A DNA stretch of 64,000 bases from Gordonia westfalica (GTDB lineage: Bacteria; Actinomycetota; Actinomycetes; Mycobacteriales; Mycobacteriaceae), in NCBI RefSeq assembly GCF_900105725.1, contig NZ_FNLM01000034.1:992001-1056000 (forward strand). Direction: 5' to 3'. The translations under genes and the position numbers were made by a program. Position 1 is the first letter of the stretch; each line of letters begins with the position of its first letter. Below are positions 11,158 through 21,087 of this stretch, piece by piece. The notes below the pieces were generated by a model, which saw only the letters and a list, made by a program, of their open reading frames with translations, did not search any database and was not told where the DNA came from.

Positions 11158-13485
11158 GTGAGTACAGACACGATGAACGCACGTCCGACGCCACGGGCCA
11201 CCTACCGCTTCCAGCTCAACGGCGACTTCGGGTTCGCCGACGTCGTGGGGACCCTCGACCATCTCGTCGACCTCGGGATCAGTCACGTCTACCTGTCCCC
11301 CATCGGCACCGCTGCCGCCGGTTCGACCCACGGCTACGACTGGCTACCGCCGCCGGCCGTGTCCGACATCCTGGGAGGCATCGACGGTCTCCGCGAGCTC
11401 CGCAGGGCCGCAACCGAACGCGGACTCGGACTCGTCATCGACATCGTCCCCAACCACACCGGTGTGGCGGATGCGCTCGCCAATCCGTGGTTCGCGGACC
11501 TGCTACGTCACGGCCCCCATTCGCCCTACGCCTCCTATTTCGACGTCGACCTGAGCGACGACAACGGTGCCGGCGGCAAGATCGCGCTTCCCGTCGTGGC
11601 CGCCGACGGCGACCTGAGTCCGCTCGAGATCGACGAGCAGGGCAACCTGCGCTACTACGACCACGCATTCCCGGTCGCACCCGGGACCGAGGACGGCACC
11701 GCCGCGGAAATCCATGCGCGCCAGCACTACAAGCTCGTGCCGTGGAACAGCGGACTGATCGGATATCGCCGGTTCTTCACCGTCAACGAACTCGCCGGTC
11801 TCCGGCAGGAGGACCCGGTCGTCTACGACGCCACACACGAGTGGCTGCGGGAGCTCATCGCCGAGGACCTCGTCGACGGTGTGCGCGTCGACCATCCGGA
11901 CGGACTGTGGGACCCCCAGCAGTACCTCCACCGGCTCCGCGCCGACGTCGGCGACGACCGGCTGATCTACATCGAGAAGATCCTGGCCCCGGACGAACCC
12001 CTCGAACCGACGCTCCCCGTCGAGGGCACCACCGGCTACGACCAGATGCGGGTCATCGACGCGCTGTTCGTCGCGCCGTCGGGCGTCGTCCAGCTCACCG
12101 AGCTCAACGAACACGTCACCGGCGACACCGGTGACGCACAGTGGTTCGCGACGGTGGAACACCAGCGCAAGCTGACGATTCTGCGCGACTCCTTCCCCAC
12201 CGAACTGCGACGTCTGGTGCGCGCGATCACCCACTCCGACCCGGCCGCCGACTCCGACGCGATCGCCGAGGGATGCGCCGAACTCATCGCCGCCCTCGGC
12301 GTCTATCGGGCCGACTATCCGTCGCTGCGACCGCGCCTGGAGACGACCGCCGTGCGGATCGCGGCCGAGAAGCCGTCGCTGACAAGAGCGCTCGACGCCA
12401 TCGTCCAGGAGACCCGGAGTCCCGGCGCCGCCGCCTCACGCCTGGCGCAGACGTGTGGTGCGGTCACCGCGAAGAGCGTCGAGGACAGTCTCTTCTACCG
12501 CACCGCCCGACTCGTCTCGGCGCAGGAGGTGGGTGGCGATCCGGCCAATCCGTCGATGTCGCTCACCGAATTCCATCATCACAACACCGAACGGTCCCGC
12601 CGCTGGCCGCTGGCGATGACGGCCACGTCGACCCACGACACCAAACGCGGCGAGGACGTCCGCGCCCGGATCGCGCTTCTCTCCCAGGTTCCCGAGCGGT
12701 GGTCGCTGCTCATCGAACGCGTCTGGCTGGGCACCGACATCCCCGACAACCTGACGTGCTATTTCCTGCTGCAGAACATCTTCGGGGTGTGGCCGGCCGA
12801 TGGTGAGGTCACCGACGAACTGCGGATCCGTCTCGTCGACTACGCCCGCAAGGCAGCCCGCGAGGCCGGACTCCGCACCACCTGGACGGAAGTCGACGAG
12901 GACTTCGAAGCCGCGATCGAGAAGTGGATCACCCAGGTCACGACCGGCCCGATCGCGGCCGCGGTGAGCGAGCTGGTCGCCCGGACCGCATCCGCGTGGC
13001 AGCAGGAGAGCCTGGCCCGCAAGGCCATCGCCCTCCTCGGCCCCGGCGTCCCGGACATCTACCAAGGCACCGAATGGTGGGAGGACTCACTCGTCGACCC
13101 GGACAACCGGCGGCCGGTGGACTTCGATCAGTCCCTCGACCACCCGAAGACCGAACTGGTGCGGACGGCGCTCGAGGTCCGTGCCGCGCACCCGGAGGCG
13201 TTCGGCGCGTCGAGCTCCTATCACCGACTGCCCGCCGACGGTCCCGCCTCCGACCACGCCGTCGCCTTCGCCCGCAGCGCGGGAGACGTTCCCGAGGTCG
13301 TGGTGATCACCGCACGGTTCACCCACAGCCTCGATCCCGATTCTGCGGTCGGCACCGTCGTCGGGTTGCCGGCCGGCGCGTGGCGGGACGTCCGGAGCGG
13401 CGTGATCCACACCGACATCGTCGATCTCGCCACCGCGAGATCCGCGCACCCGGTGGCGATCCTCGTCCGGGGACGCGGGGTTTGA
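11158..13485 (+). CDS. treY: Maltooligosyl trehalose synthase TreY
   Basis: A 775-residue GH13 enzyme that isomerises the reducing end of a maltooligosaccharide to an alpha,alpha-1,1 bond, making maltooligosyltrehalose for TreZ. Family motifs include ATYRFQLN at the start, HVYLSPI, DIVPNH, and the nucleophile region VDGVRVDHPDGLWDP (Asp near 245), with YIEKIL as the acid block. MTATSTHDTKRGEDVRAR and PGVPDIYQGTEWW are strongly TreY-like. The GTG at 11158 is five bases after glgX; an ATG at 11173 is an alternative. The partner treZ is not next to it but about 9.7 kb away, beyond the mce operon. The stop is one base from the stop of the convergent mce operon. Confidence 0.96.
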   Translation: MSTDTMNARPTPRATYRFQLNGDFGFADVVGTLDHLVDLGISHVYLSPIGTAAAGSTHGYDWLPPPAVSDILGGIDGLRELRRAATERGLGLVIDIVPNHTGVADALANPWFADLLRHGPHSPYASYFDVDLSDDNGAGGKIALPVVAADGDLSPLEIDEQGNLRYYDHAFPVAPGTEDGTAAEIHARQHYKLVPWNSGLIGYRRFFTVNELAGLRQEDPVVYDATHEWLRELIAEDLVDGVRVDHPDGLWDPQQYLHRLRADVGDDRLIYIEKILAPDEPLEPTLPVEGTTGYDQMRVIDALFVAPSGVVQLTELNEHVTGDTGDAQWFATVEHQRKLTILRDSFPTELRRLVRAITHSDPAADSDAIAEGCAELIAALGVYRADYPSLRPRLETTAVRIAAEKPSLTRALDAIVQETRSPGAAASRLAQTCGAVTAKSVEDSLFYRTARLVSAQEVGGDPANPSMSLTEFHHHNTERSRRWPLAMTATSTHDTKRGEDVRARIALLSQVPERWSLLIERVWLGTDIPDNLTCYFLLQNIFGVWPADGEVTDELRIRLVDYARKAAREAGLRTTWTEVDEDFEAAIEKWITQVTTGPIAAAVSELVARTASAWQQESLARKAIALLGPGVPDIYQGTEWWEDSLVDPDNRRPVDFDQSLDHPKTELVRTALEVRAAHPEAFGASSSYHRLPADGPASDHAVAFARSAGDVPEVVVITARFTHSLDPDSAVGTVVGLPAGAWRDVRSGVIHTDIVDLATARSAHPVAILVRGRGV

Positions 13486-13486
13486 G

Positions 13487-14290
13487 CTAGCCGCCGGGGT
13501 TGGGTGCCGGTGCGGGAGTCGGCGCAGGCGCGGGTGCACCACCGGCACCGGGGAGCGACTGCGACGGGTCGATCTGACCGCTCGGGCTACCGGGCGGACC
13601 GTCGACCTTCGACACCAGCCACTTGCCGTCTTCCTTGTTCAGATCGAGGCGGAACACCATGAGACTGGTTCCCCCGCTGGGGAGTTTGACGCTGCGCCCG
13701 GTCACCTCGGCCATCACGACCGTCTCTGCGGAGTCCTTCTCGACCGTCTCGACGGCGACGACGCTGATCTTCGACGACACCTCGATCTTGAGCGCCTCGA
13801 CGTTCTGCTCGGTGTCGGCGCGTTCCTGCTCGAGGCGCTGCCTCAGTTCACCGGTCGACAGCGGACCGAGCAGTTCCTTGGAGTTCCCCGCGTTGTCGGC
13901 GTTGAGGGTCGTCACCAGCTTGGTGACGAAGTCGGCCGAGGCGGTCTTCGCGTCGGCGAAGGCATTCGCCTCGCTCTGCAGCGTGTAGGTCCGCCAGCCG
14001 AGGAACACACCGGCCGCGATCAGGGCGACGACCACGAGCACACCGAGCGCGCGCTTGAGCCCGCTAGACGTCACCGTCAGCGAGAACTCTTTCTTGCCGG
14101 CATCCGCGGTCCGGGGCTCGGACTCGGGGTCACTCACCGCCGCACCGGAACCGGTGCGACGAGCCGGCTTTCCGCGCGGAGTCGCGGGAGCGCTCGTGGC
14201 CGGCTTCTCGGTGCCGGTCTTCTCGGTGCTGATCTCCTCGTCGGCAGTGCCGTCGGTCTTCTCGAGATCTGGGTTCTCACGGTCTGTCAT
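13487..14290 (-). CDS. Mce-associated membrane protein (Mam)
   Basis: A 267-residue protein with a charged, disordered N-terminus (to about residue 80), one membrane helix (ALGVLVVVALIAAGVFLGW, about 95-115) and an extracytoplasmic alpha+beta domain rich in Glu and Val, ending in a Pro/Ala tail of about 30 residues (PAPAPTPAPAPNPGG). This layout is typical of Mam proteins encoded after mceF, which are thought to stabilise Mce complexes. It is 27 bases after mceF and is the last gene of the operon. An in-frame ATG at 14305 would add five residues. Confidence 0.85.
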   Translation of the reverse strand: MTDRENPDLEKTDGTADEEISTEKTGTEKPATSAPATPRGKPARRTGSGAAVSDPESEPRTADAGKKEFSLTVTSSGLKRALGVLVVVALIAAGVFLGWRTYTLQSEANAFADAKTASADFVTKLVTTLNADNAGNSKELLGPLSTGELRQRLEQERADTEQNVEALKIEVSSKISVVAVETVEKDSAETVVMAEVTGRSVKLPSGGTSLMVFRLDLNKEDGKWLVSKVDGPPGSPSGQIDPSQSLPGAGGAPAPAPTPAPAPNPGG

Positions 14291-14317
14291 GTACAGGTCA
14301 CACAACTTGTCTGGTCG

Positions 14318-15490
14318 TCATTTGTCGAGCGGCACCGTGCGGGCGTTCGGGTCGTAACCCGGTGGCGGCCCTGCGGTGTCGTCGCCCGGCGGTCGTGGTG
14401 CGTTGGCCGAGCCACGGATCTGCATGTTCGGATCCTCGGTCACACAGTACAGATTGGTCGGGATGGTCAGCTCGAGGACTTGGGTCGGCCGGCGCGGGGT
14501 GACCGGGTAGTTGCAGCTCGGCCGCGGGTACACCGAACCGAACGCCCACCACGCACCGTCGTGGAACATGGTGAGGCTCTTGACGCTCGCGTCCCGGATC
14601 GACGGCATCAACGTCGCGAGCGCCGGCGCGCGCAGCGCACCCTGCTCGGCGATGTCGAGGAACTGCTTCATCACATCGGTCACCGGATCGGTCAGCTGGT
14701 TGATCGAACCGGCGAGGCTCGTCATCTGCGACGGGCCGCGATCGAGCAACGTGCGCAGTTCCTTGTCGGAGGCCGCGGCGGCGTTGATCAGGTCGCTCAA
14801 CGACGACACGGTGGTCCCGAAGTCGGGCTGGATGTCCGCGGTCGTCTCGAAGATGGTGCCCGCGTTCTGGATCAGCTTCGTCGTCTCGGGCAGGGCGGTG
14901 TACAGCCGCGCGAAGATCGTGCCGCCCGAGTCGAACAGCACCTTCAGATCGTTGGAGCCGTCCTCGGAGTACAGGGCGACCTTCAGATTGTCCACGGCCG
15001 AACGGAGTTCGGCCGGGTCGATCTGCTGGATGAGTTCCAGGGAGGACTCGAGAAGATCGGAGAACGGCACGGTGACCTTGGTCTGGCCGGCGTTGATCAC
15101 GTCGCCGTCCTTCAGGTATGGCCCTTCCGTGGTGGTCGGCTGGAAGTCGACGTACTGCTCGCCGGCCGCCGACAACCCCAGCGCCGCGACCTCGGTGTTC
15201 CGGTTGATCTTGTACCGGTCGTCGATCGAGACCTTCACCGTCACCGAATCCGGTTCCACGCGGATGGTGTCGACCTCGCCGATGCGCGCTCCGCGGAGGG
15301 TGACGCCCGAGGTCTCCTGCAGGCCACCGGAGATGGGGAACTCGATGGTCAGCTTGTACTTGTCCGCGAAGGGTTCCCAGCGCAGCGTGCCGAGCGCCAG
15401 ATAGCCGAGCCCGATGACCATGACCAGGACGAGCCCGATGTTGCCGACGAGCACCGAGTGCTTGCGGAGGAAACCGAATACGCCGCTCAT
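14318..15490 (-). CDS. mceF: MCE family protein MceF
   Basis: A 390-residue MCE protein, sixth of the operon. An N-terminal membrane anchor (residues about 12-35) is followed by the MCE/MlaD domain (EFPISGGLQETSGVTLRGARIGEV, about 47-125) and a helical region with DLLESSLELIQQIDP, which in known Mce complexes forms the tunnel. The C-terminus is Pro-rich. The ATG overlaps the mceE stop as ATGA (15487-15490), which fixes the start; an ATG three codons upstream is less likely. It would act in the cell envelope as one of six subunits of a lipid importer. Confidence 0.93.
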   Translation of the reverse strand: MSGVFGFLRKHSVLVGNIGLVLVMVIGLGYLALGTLRWEPFADKYKLTIEFPISGGLQETSGVTLRGARIGEVDTIRVEPDSVTVKVSIDDRYKINRNTEVAALGLSAAGEQYVDFQPTTTEGPYLKDGDVINAGQTKVTVPFSDLLESSLELIQQIDPAELRSAVDNLKVALYSEDGSNDLKVLFDSGGTIFARLYTALPETTKLIQNAGTIFETTADIQPDFGTTVSSLSDLINAAAASDKELRTLLDRGPSQMTSLAGSINQLTDPVTDVMKQFLDIAEQGALRAPALATLMPSIRDASVKSLTMFHDGAWWAFGSVYPRPSCNYPVTPRRPTQVLELTIPTNLYCVTEDPNMQIRGSANAPRPPGDDTAGPPPGYDPNARTVPLDK

Positions 15491-16644
15491 CCGCAGCACC
15501 CCTTGGTTCCGGTGAGTCGGGCCAGCAACCGCGTGAGCGTCTGCTGGAGCGCCGCCGAACCCGAATCGACGTCCTCGAGTTCGGGAAGCCTGCTCGCCGA
15601 GTCGAATCCGACACCCGGGTTGAGCCAGTACACCTTCGACGACACTGCAGCCGCACTACCCGGCGTGGACTTGATCCACTTGGGGGTCAGTGTGTGCAGG
15701 TTGTCGGCCAGCGAACCGAGCGGACCCGCCGCCTGCCGCAGACCCGCCAGCACCGTCGACAGATGTCCGAGCATCTCGACGAGGTTGTCCTGATCGGTGC
15801 GGAGGAAGTCATTGGTCGCCGAGGTCACCTGCTGGGTCTTGTCCAGAGTGGTGAGGATCGAACCGATCTGACCGTTCAGCGACTCGAGCGCAGGGCCGAG
15901 TTTGTTGATCGACGCCATGATCTGGGCTCTGCCGTCGGACAGTTCGCCGGTCAGGATCCGCGTGTTCTCCAGCGACCGGTCGACCTGCGCCGAACTCTGG
16001 TTCAGCTTGCGGATGCCGGTCGTCAGACCGCGGATCGCGCCGTTGAGGTCGGACGGATTGGTCGCGACCGCGGCGCTGAGTTCGGTCAGGATGACCGTGA
16101 GCGAGTTCAGCGAACCGCTGTCGACCACACCGCTCATGCTGATGAGCAGGTCCTCGACCGTCGCCGCCGCGGAGGTGGGTCCGGTCAGGGTGTCCCCGTC
16201 GACCATGAAGCCCTTCTCGGCGTTCGGCGGCGGCAGAAGCGCCACGAACACGTCACCGAGCGGAGTCGCCTGCCGGAGTTCGGCGCCCGTACCGACGGGC
16301 AGTTTCGTCTTCTTGCTGACGTCCATCGTGACGATGGCGGAGTAGTCCTTGGCGACGATGGAGTCGACCTGTCCCACGTCGGTGCCGCTGAGCTTGACCT
16401 TCGCGCGGGTCGGCAGGTTCAGCGCGTTGTCGAAGTTCGCCGTCAGCCTGATCGATTCGCCGATACCACCGGGTGCCGGCAGCGGGATCTGCTCGACGGT
16501 CAGGCCGGGCAGCAGGCCACATCCGGTGAGCCCCATCAGGGCACTGAGCAGAAACGCCGTCACCGCGCCGCGTCTGATGCGGGTGCGGCGCCGGGCCGGG
16601 CCGGCGACCGTGCGACCCAGGGATGCGCTTGTCACCGCTCTCAT
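15487..16644 (-). CDS. mceE: MCE family lipoprotein MceE
   Basis: A 385-residue MCE protein with a signal peptide ending in the lipobox LTGC (Cys near residue 42), so it is predicted to be lipid-anchored, as expected for MceE. The MCE domain follows (LTANFDNALNLPTRAKVKLSGTDVGQVDSI), then a long helical region with Gln/Leu-rich stretches. The start overlaps the mceD stop as ATGA, and its stop overlaps the mceF start, so translation is coupled. Confidence 0.93.
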   Translation of the reverse strand: MRAVTSASLGRTVAGPARRRTRIRRGAVTAFLLSALMGLTGCGLLPGLTVEQIPLPAPGGIGESIRLTANFDNALNLPTRAKVKLSGTDVGQVDSIVAKDYSAIVTMDVSKKTKLPVGTGAELRQATPLGDVFVALLPPPNAEKGFMVDGDTLTGPTSAAATVEDLLISMSGVVDSGSLNSLTVILTELSAAVATNPSDLNGAIRGLTTGIRKLNQSSAQVDRSLENTRILTGELSDGRAQIMASINKLGPALESLNGQIGSILTTLDKTQQVTSATNDFLRTDQDNLVEMLGHLSTVLAGLRQAAGPLGSLADNLHTLTPKWIKSTPGSAAAVSSKVYWLNPGVGFDSASRLPELEDVDSGSAALQQTLTRLLARLTGTKGCCG

Positions 16645-17744
16645 TTCGTCAGCTCCAGCATCGCGGAGTAGATGCCCATGTCCGGACCGAAATCCTTCAG
16701 CTTGCCCGTGCGGCAGCCGTCCTTCTGCAGGTTGATCGCCTCACAGAACTTGGCGAGCAACTCGTTGTCGACGAGCGACTTGTCCAACAGCACCTGGGCA
16801 CGCCAGGCGCCCTGCTCGGCGGAGATCGAGTTGCTCAGGTTCTGGAAGAGCAGCGGACCGACGTCGATGGTCTCCACCACCTGCCGCGAGTAGTCGCTCA
16901 GATTGGCGGTCAGCGCCGCGAGCCGATCGAAGGAGACCGAGATGGTGTTGGTGTTGTTCTGCAGGAACGCCGTGGTGTTCTGCAGCGTCTGGTTCAGGTT
17001 GCGCATGGTGGCGACGAGACCGGGCGACTGGGCGCCGAGCAGCTCGGACACCTCGTTGACCGACTTCGAGAACGCCGTCATCTTGGGGTAGTTCTTCACC
17101 AGCGTGGTGCTCAGGCCCTCGATGGTCTCGATGATGTCGACGAGCGCATCGCTGTTGCCCGCCACCACATCCGACGCCTGGCCCAGCTGCTCGAGGGCGG
17201 CGCGGATCTCCTCGCCGTTGCCGGTGGCGATCCCGGAGGTGATGTCGATCATGTCCGCCAGGGGTCCGGGGCCGGGGCCCTCGCCCTTCAGCGACACGAC
17301 GAGACCGTCGATGGCGTCGAACAGTTCGCCGACGGACACCGGGGCCTTGGTCTCCTTCAGCACCGAGCCGTCCTCGAGCTTCGGCCCGCCCTCGTAGGCG
17401 GGCGACAGCTCGACGTGGCGCGTGGTCACGATGGAGGTGTTGACGATGGCTGCCGTGGCGTCGGCGGGTACCGGCACGTCGTTGTCGATGGTCATGGTGA
17501 CCTTGACCCGATCACCCTGCGGCTCCACGGCGGTCACCTGACCGACCGGCATGCCGAGCACCGCGACGTCGTTGCTGACGTAGAGGCCGGCGACGTTGTC
17601 GAAGTATGCGGTGACCTCGATCGCCTGCCCGAAGGCAGCCTTCCAGCTGCCCGGGATCATCGAACACCCGGACAGTCCCAGGATGCCGAGCAGCGAGATG
17701 CACACGAGGAGCGTCGAACGACGCAGCTTCTGCGGGTTCAGCAT
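16641..17744 (-). CDS. mceD: MCE family protein MceD with lipobox
   Basis: A 367-residue MCE protein, fourth in order. After a short basic start its signal peptide ends in LSGC (Cys near residue 27), a good lipobox, so this subunit may also be a lipoprotein. The MCE domain (EVTAYFDNVAGLYVSNDVAVLGMPVGQV) follows at about 40-125, then a helical region ending at the conserved ...MLELTK. The ATG overlaps the mceC stop by seven bases. By position it is MceD; two lipobox subunits in a row is noted separately. Confidence 0.9.
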   Translation of the reverse strand: MLNPQKLRRSTLLVCISLLGILGLSGCSMIPGSWKAAFGQAIEVTAYFDNVAGLYVSNDVAVLGMPVGQVTAVEPQGDRVKVTMTIDNDVPVPADATAAIVNTSIVTTRHVELSPAYEGGPKLEDGSVLKETKAPVSVGELFDAIDGLVVSLKGEGPGPGPLADMIDITSGIATGNGEEIRAALEQLGQASDVVAGNSDALVDIIETIEGLSTTLVKNYPKMTAFSKSVNEVSELLGAQSPGLVATMRNLNQTLQNTTAFLQNNTNTISVSFDRLAALTANLSDYSRQVVETIDVGPLLFQNLSNSISAEQGAWRAQVLLDKSLVDNELLAKFCEAINLQKDGCRTGKLKDFGPDMGIYSAMLELTK

Positions 17745-18727
17745 CCGTCCACCACCTTGGCCAGGCAGAGCCAGTTGTCGGGGAAGATGCCCCAGGGCAG
17801 ATAGCCGTTCGCGTACGGCCCGTCGCCGATGATGTTGTTGGTCAGACGAGCCGTCACGGGCAGGATCTCCAGGAGCTTGCGCAGGTTGTTGCGGTTCTTC
17901 TCGAGACCCTGCGTGATCGTGTTGAGGTTGGCCATGATCGGGGCGAACTGGTTGGCGTTCTCCCCCGCGACGGCACTGGCCTGTTCGGTGAGTTCGGCGA
18001 TGCCGTCGAGCAGGCGGGTCACCAATTCCTCACGGGCGACGATCTTCTGGGTCAGGTCGCGTCCCTGGCCGACGATCACCGCGAGCTGTGCCTGGTTGTC
18101 GTTGACGATGGTGGTGATCGTCTTGGTGTCGGCGATCAGCTGGTTGATCTGGTCCTTGCGGTTGGTGATCACCTCGGACATCTGCGTCAGGGCCTCGAAG
18201 GTCGGCTCGGTGATGGCGGGAACGCCGGCAAGCTGACGGTTGAGCGTGCGGATGCTCTGCGAGAGGGTCTGGTCGTCGATGCCGGTCAGGATCGGCGCAC
18301 CTTCTTCGATGGTGCGGTTCAGGTCGTAGGGCACCGCGGTGCGTTCGATGTGGCCGTCGGGCGCCTCGTCGGGCGAATCCCCCAGCGACACATCGACGTA
18401 GCGCTGACCGAGCAGCGTCGACATCTTGATCTCGGCCATCCCGTTGGACGTCACCTTCACGTCGCTGTCGACCTTCATCGTGAGCGCGACGTGGTTGCCC
18501 GCGAGTTCGGTGTCGGTGACCTCGCCGATGTCGATGCCGGCCACGCGGACCTTGTCACCCGGCCGGATTCCGCCCGCCTGGGCGAAGTCCGCGGTGAGCG
18601 TCTGCTTGCCGAGGTGCGCGCCGGCCAGTGCCGTCACACCCAGCAGGAGCGCGACGATGACGACTGCGCCGATCACCCCGTACCAGACGCGCGTGTTGCT
18701 GCGAAACTTCTTGCGGAACCAGTTCAT
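17738..18727 (-). CDS. mceC: MCE family protein MceC
   Basis: A 329-residue MCE protein. It has an N-terminal membrane anchor (VIGAVVIVALLLGVTALAG), the MCE domain (TADFAQAGGIRPGDKVRVAGIDIGEV, about 35-120) and a helical part with NRKDQINQLIADT. The start is taken at 18727 because its ATGA overlaps the mceB stop; a GTG two codons upstream is also open. It ends close to the helical region and lacks the long tail seen in some MceC proteins. Confidence 0.92.
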   Translation of the reverse strand: MNWFRKKFRSNTRVWYGVIGAVVIVALLLGVTALAGAHLGKQTLTADFAQAGGIRPGDKVRVAGIDIGEVTDTELAGNHVALTMKVDSDVKVTSNGMAEIKMSTLLGQRYVDVSLGDSPDEAPDGHIERTAVPYDLNRTIEEGAPILTGIDDQTLSQSIRTLNRQLAGVPAITEPTFEALTQMSEVITNRKDQINQLIADTKTITTIVNDNQAQLAVIVGQGRDLTQKIVAREELVTRLLDGIAELTEQASAVAGENANQFAPIMANLNTITQGLEKNRNNLRKLLEILPVTARLTNNIIGDGPYANGYLPWGIFPDNWLCLAKVVDGC

Positions 18728-19758
18728 CGGCACACCACCGAGTGATTCGTGCCGCCGATCTTGTTGAAGATCCCCGGCGGCAGCAGGACATCGCCGATCG
18801 CGACGTCGAGGTCGCAGGCGTAGATGTTCAGGTAGTTGCCCTCTCCGAGCACCATCGGGAAGTGACCGAGGAAGATCGGTGCGTCGACGGCCATCCGGTC
18901 GAGCTTGGAGCCGTTCTGGATCAGCGTGTTGGTGGCGATCCGACCGTTCGTCGCGGCGTCGGCGAGGCTGTCCCGGCTACGGCTCAGGACGTCGGCGAAA
19001 CCACTTGCGGTCCGGCCGATGTCGGAGACCGCGCTGCCGAAGGCCGCCGAGTTCGAGTTGAGATTGGCGATCAGAGCCGACATGGACTCGATCACCGTGC
19101 CGAGCTGACCGCCCTGACGCGAGAGGTCACGCATCACGGTGCTCAGGTTGTTGATGATCGCACCGAGCACGACGTCGCGGTTGGCGGTGTCCTCGGCGAG
19201 CCGGCCCACTTCGGCGACCGTGTAGCTCAGCGACACCGAATTGCCCTGGAAGGCCTCGAGGAGACCCTGCGACAGCGCGTTGACCTGCTCGGCGTCGAGA
19301 GTCTCGAACACCGGCTGGAACCCGGCGAGGAGCTTGGTGACGTCGAAGGAGTCCTCAGACGGCAACTCCAGCGTCGACCCGGGTGCGAGCGGCCTGCTGT
19401 CCCGGCCCTCGACCAGCGTCAGGTTCAGGTACCGCTGACCGATCAGGTTCTGATAGCGGATCGCGGAACGTGTGTTGGTGTAGACCTGCTGATCGTTCTG
19501 CACCTCGAATTCGACTCGGGCGCGCCCGTTGTCGAGTTCGATCTTGTCGACGCGCCCGACCCGGACGCCGGCCATGCGAACGTCGTCGCCGGCGGCGAGA
19601 CCCGACGCGTCGGTGAAGAACGTCGAGTAGCTGTTCGTCGATCCCGACACCGATCGTTCGAGAGTCGAGAAGATCACGTACGTCACGAGCAACGCGACGA
19701 GGCCGAAGATCGTGAAGCCGATCAACGGTTTGCGGATCGAACCCGAGGCCGCGCTCAT
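18724..19758 (-). CDS. mceB: MCE family protein MceB
   Basis: A 344-residue MCE protein, second of six. An N-terminal anchor (residues about 12-32) precedes the MCE domain (DASGLAAGDDVRMAGVRVGRVDKIEL, about 45-130). The C-terminus carries the block NIYACDLDV and ends with SVVCR, whose cysteines are common in MceB. The ATGA overlap with mceA sets the start, and mceC overlaps its stop in the same way. Confidence 0.93.
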   Translation of the reverse strand: MSAASGSIRKPLIGFTIFGLVALLVTYVIFSTLERSVSGSTNSYSTFFTDASGLAAGDDVRMAGVRVGRVDKIELDNGRARVEFEVQNDQQVYTNTRSAIRYQNLIGQRYLNLTLVEGRDSRPLAPGSTLELPSEDSFDVTKLLAGFQPVFETLDAEQVNALSQGLLEAFQGNSVSLSYTVAEVGRLAEDTANRDVVLGAIINNLSTVMRDLSRQGGQLGTVIESMSALIANLNSNSAAFGSAVSDIGRTASGFADVLSRSRDSLADAATNGRIATNTLIQNGSKLDRMAVDAPIFLGHFPMVLGEGNYLNIYACDLDVAIGDVLLPPGIFNKIGGTNHSVVCR

Positions 19759-21077
19759 CGTCCCCCTCCCTGGTCTGTGGCAGCGTCACGTGCGTCGAGC
19801 GACTGGACCAGCGGCCCGAGCATGATCGTGTCGGCGGCCGACGGCTCCCGGCGCAGCACCGCGCCGAGGGTCTTGTTGTCGGAGTCGGTGGTCACCATGC
19901 CCACCGGCCGGTTCTTGCGCATGCCGTCGGACGGGTAGATCTGCAGCGGACCCGACATCGTCGGTCCGGTACCGGTTCCCGGCCCGACACAGCCCGGGCC
20001 GCGCAGCGTCCCGTACGGACCGCCGTTGTACACGGGGCAATTCTGCCGGGTGTAGCGCACGAACGCACCGAAGCTGACGCCGATGTTGAGCTGGACGTGC
20101 CCGTTGGTACCGGTGAAGACGGTCAGCACCCGAGCGGCCAGGTTGTTGAGCGCGATGACGGCCTGCGGCAACGAATTCGGTTCGAGGACCGTGGCACCGA
20201 GCATGCGGTTCAGGTCGGTGACGAGTCGCTGACCGCCGTTGCCGTTACGGGCGAACATCAACTGGGTCTGGTCGAGCAGTCCCTGGCTGCCGGACAGCAG
20301 CGCCGCGAGGTCGCGTTGCTTCTCGGCGAGGGTCACCGCCGGGATCACGCTGCGGCCCAGGGCGTCGAGCAGTTCCGGCGCGGACTCCGCGAGGCCGCTG
20401 ATCGCCGCGTCGAAGTTGTCGAATCCCGGCGGTGCCCCCGGCGGGAACTGGGCGTTGATCGAGTCGAAGTAGTTGCGCAGCACGCCGACGAACGAGCCGA
20501 ACACCGAACCGCCGCCCTTGAGTGCGTCGGCGACGACGCCGAGCACCTGGGCCAATTCCTCCGGCGGCACCGCGTCGAGGATGGCGCTCAACTCGTTCTG
20601 CGCATCCTGGAGTTTGATCGTCTCGAGGGACTTGTCCGCGGGAATCGTGTCGCCCGATTCGAGTCGTTCGGTCCCCGCCTCGGCGGGCTTCACCAGCTCG
20701 ACGGAGTTGACGCCGAACAGGTTCGACGGCACGGTCCGCGCGGTCACCGAAGCCGGGATGCCCTCCGCCTGCGCGGGCACGATGTCGATGTCGACGTTCT
20801 TGATCACCTTCGCCGCGTCGACCTCGTCGCCGGTGTCGGCGACCGAGATCGACTTCACCGAGCCCACGATGAGCCCGTTGAACCGGACGTCTGCGCCCGT
20901 CGTCAGACCGTCACCGACGTCGACGAGATCGGCGGTCACGGCGACCGTCTTGCTGAAGGTGCCCTGGTACCGCATGAACAGCAGCACGAAGATCACGAGC
21001 AGGACCAGCAGGAAGGCGACGCCGCGCAGCACGTACTGCAGCAGCGAGGGGTTGCGCCCGTCTGTTGCGATGTTCAC
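19755..21077 (-). CDS. mceA: MCE family protein MceA
   Basis: A 440-residue MCE protein, first of six. It has one N-terminal membrane helix (VLRGVAFLLVLLVIFVLLFM, about 17-38), the MCE domain (VDVGDGLTTGADVRFNGLIVGSV, about 55-150) and a long helical region. The C-terminal third includes NGHVQLNIGVSFGAF, typical of MceA. The GTG start has a G-rich ribosome site (GGGGGAGCC) and lies 10 bases after yrbEB. With the other Mce subunits it would form the periplasm-spanning part of a lipid transporter; nothing in the window tells which lipid. Confidence 0.93.
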   Translation of the reverse strand: MNIATDGRNPSLLQYVLRGVAFLLVLLVIFVLLFMRYQGTFSKTVAVTADLVDVGDGLTTGADVRFNGLIVGSVKSISVADTGDEVDAAKVIKNVDIDIVPAQAEGIPASVTARTVPSNLFGVNSVELVKPAEAGTERLESGDTIPADKSLETIKLQDAQNELSAILDAVPPEELAQVLGVVADALKGGGSVFGSFVGVLRNYFDSINAQFPPGAPPGFDNFDAAISGLAESAPELLDALGRSVIPAVTLAEKQRDLAALLSGSQGLLDQTQLMFARNGNGGQRLVTDLNRMLGATVLEPNSLPQAVIALNNLAARVLTVFTGTNGHVQLNIGVSFGAFVRYTRQNCPVYNGGPYGTLRGPGCVGPGTGTGPTMSGPLQIYPSDGMRKNRPVGMVTTDSDNKTLGAVLRREPSAADTIMLGPLVQSLDARDAATDQGGGR

Positions 21078-21087
21078 CGGCTCCCCC

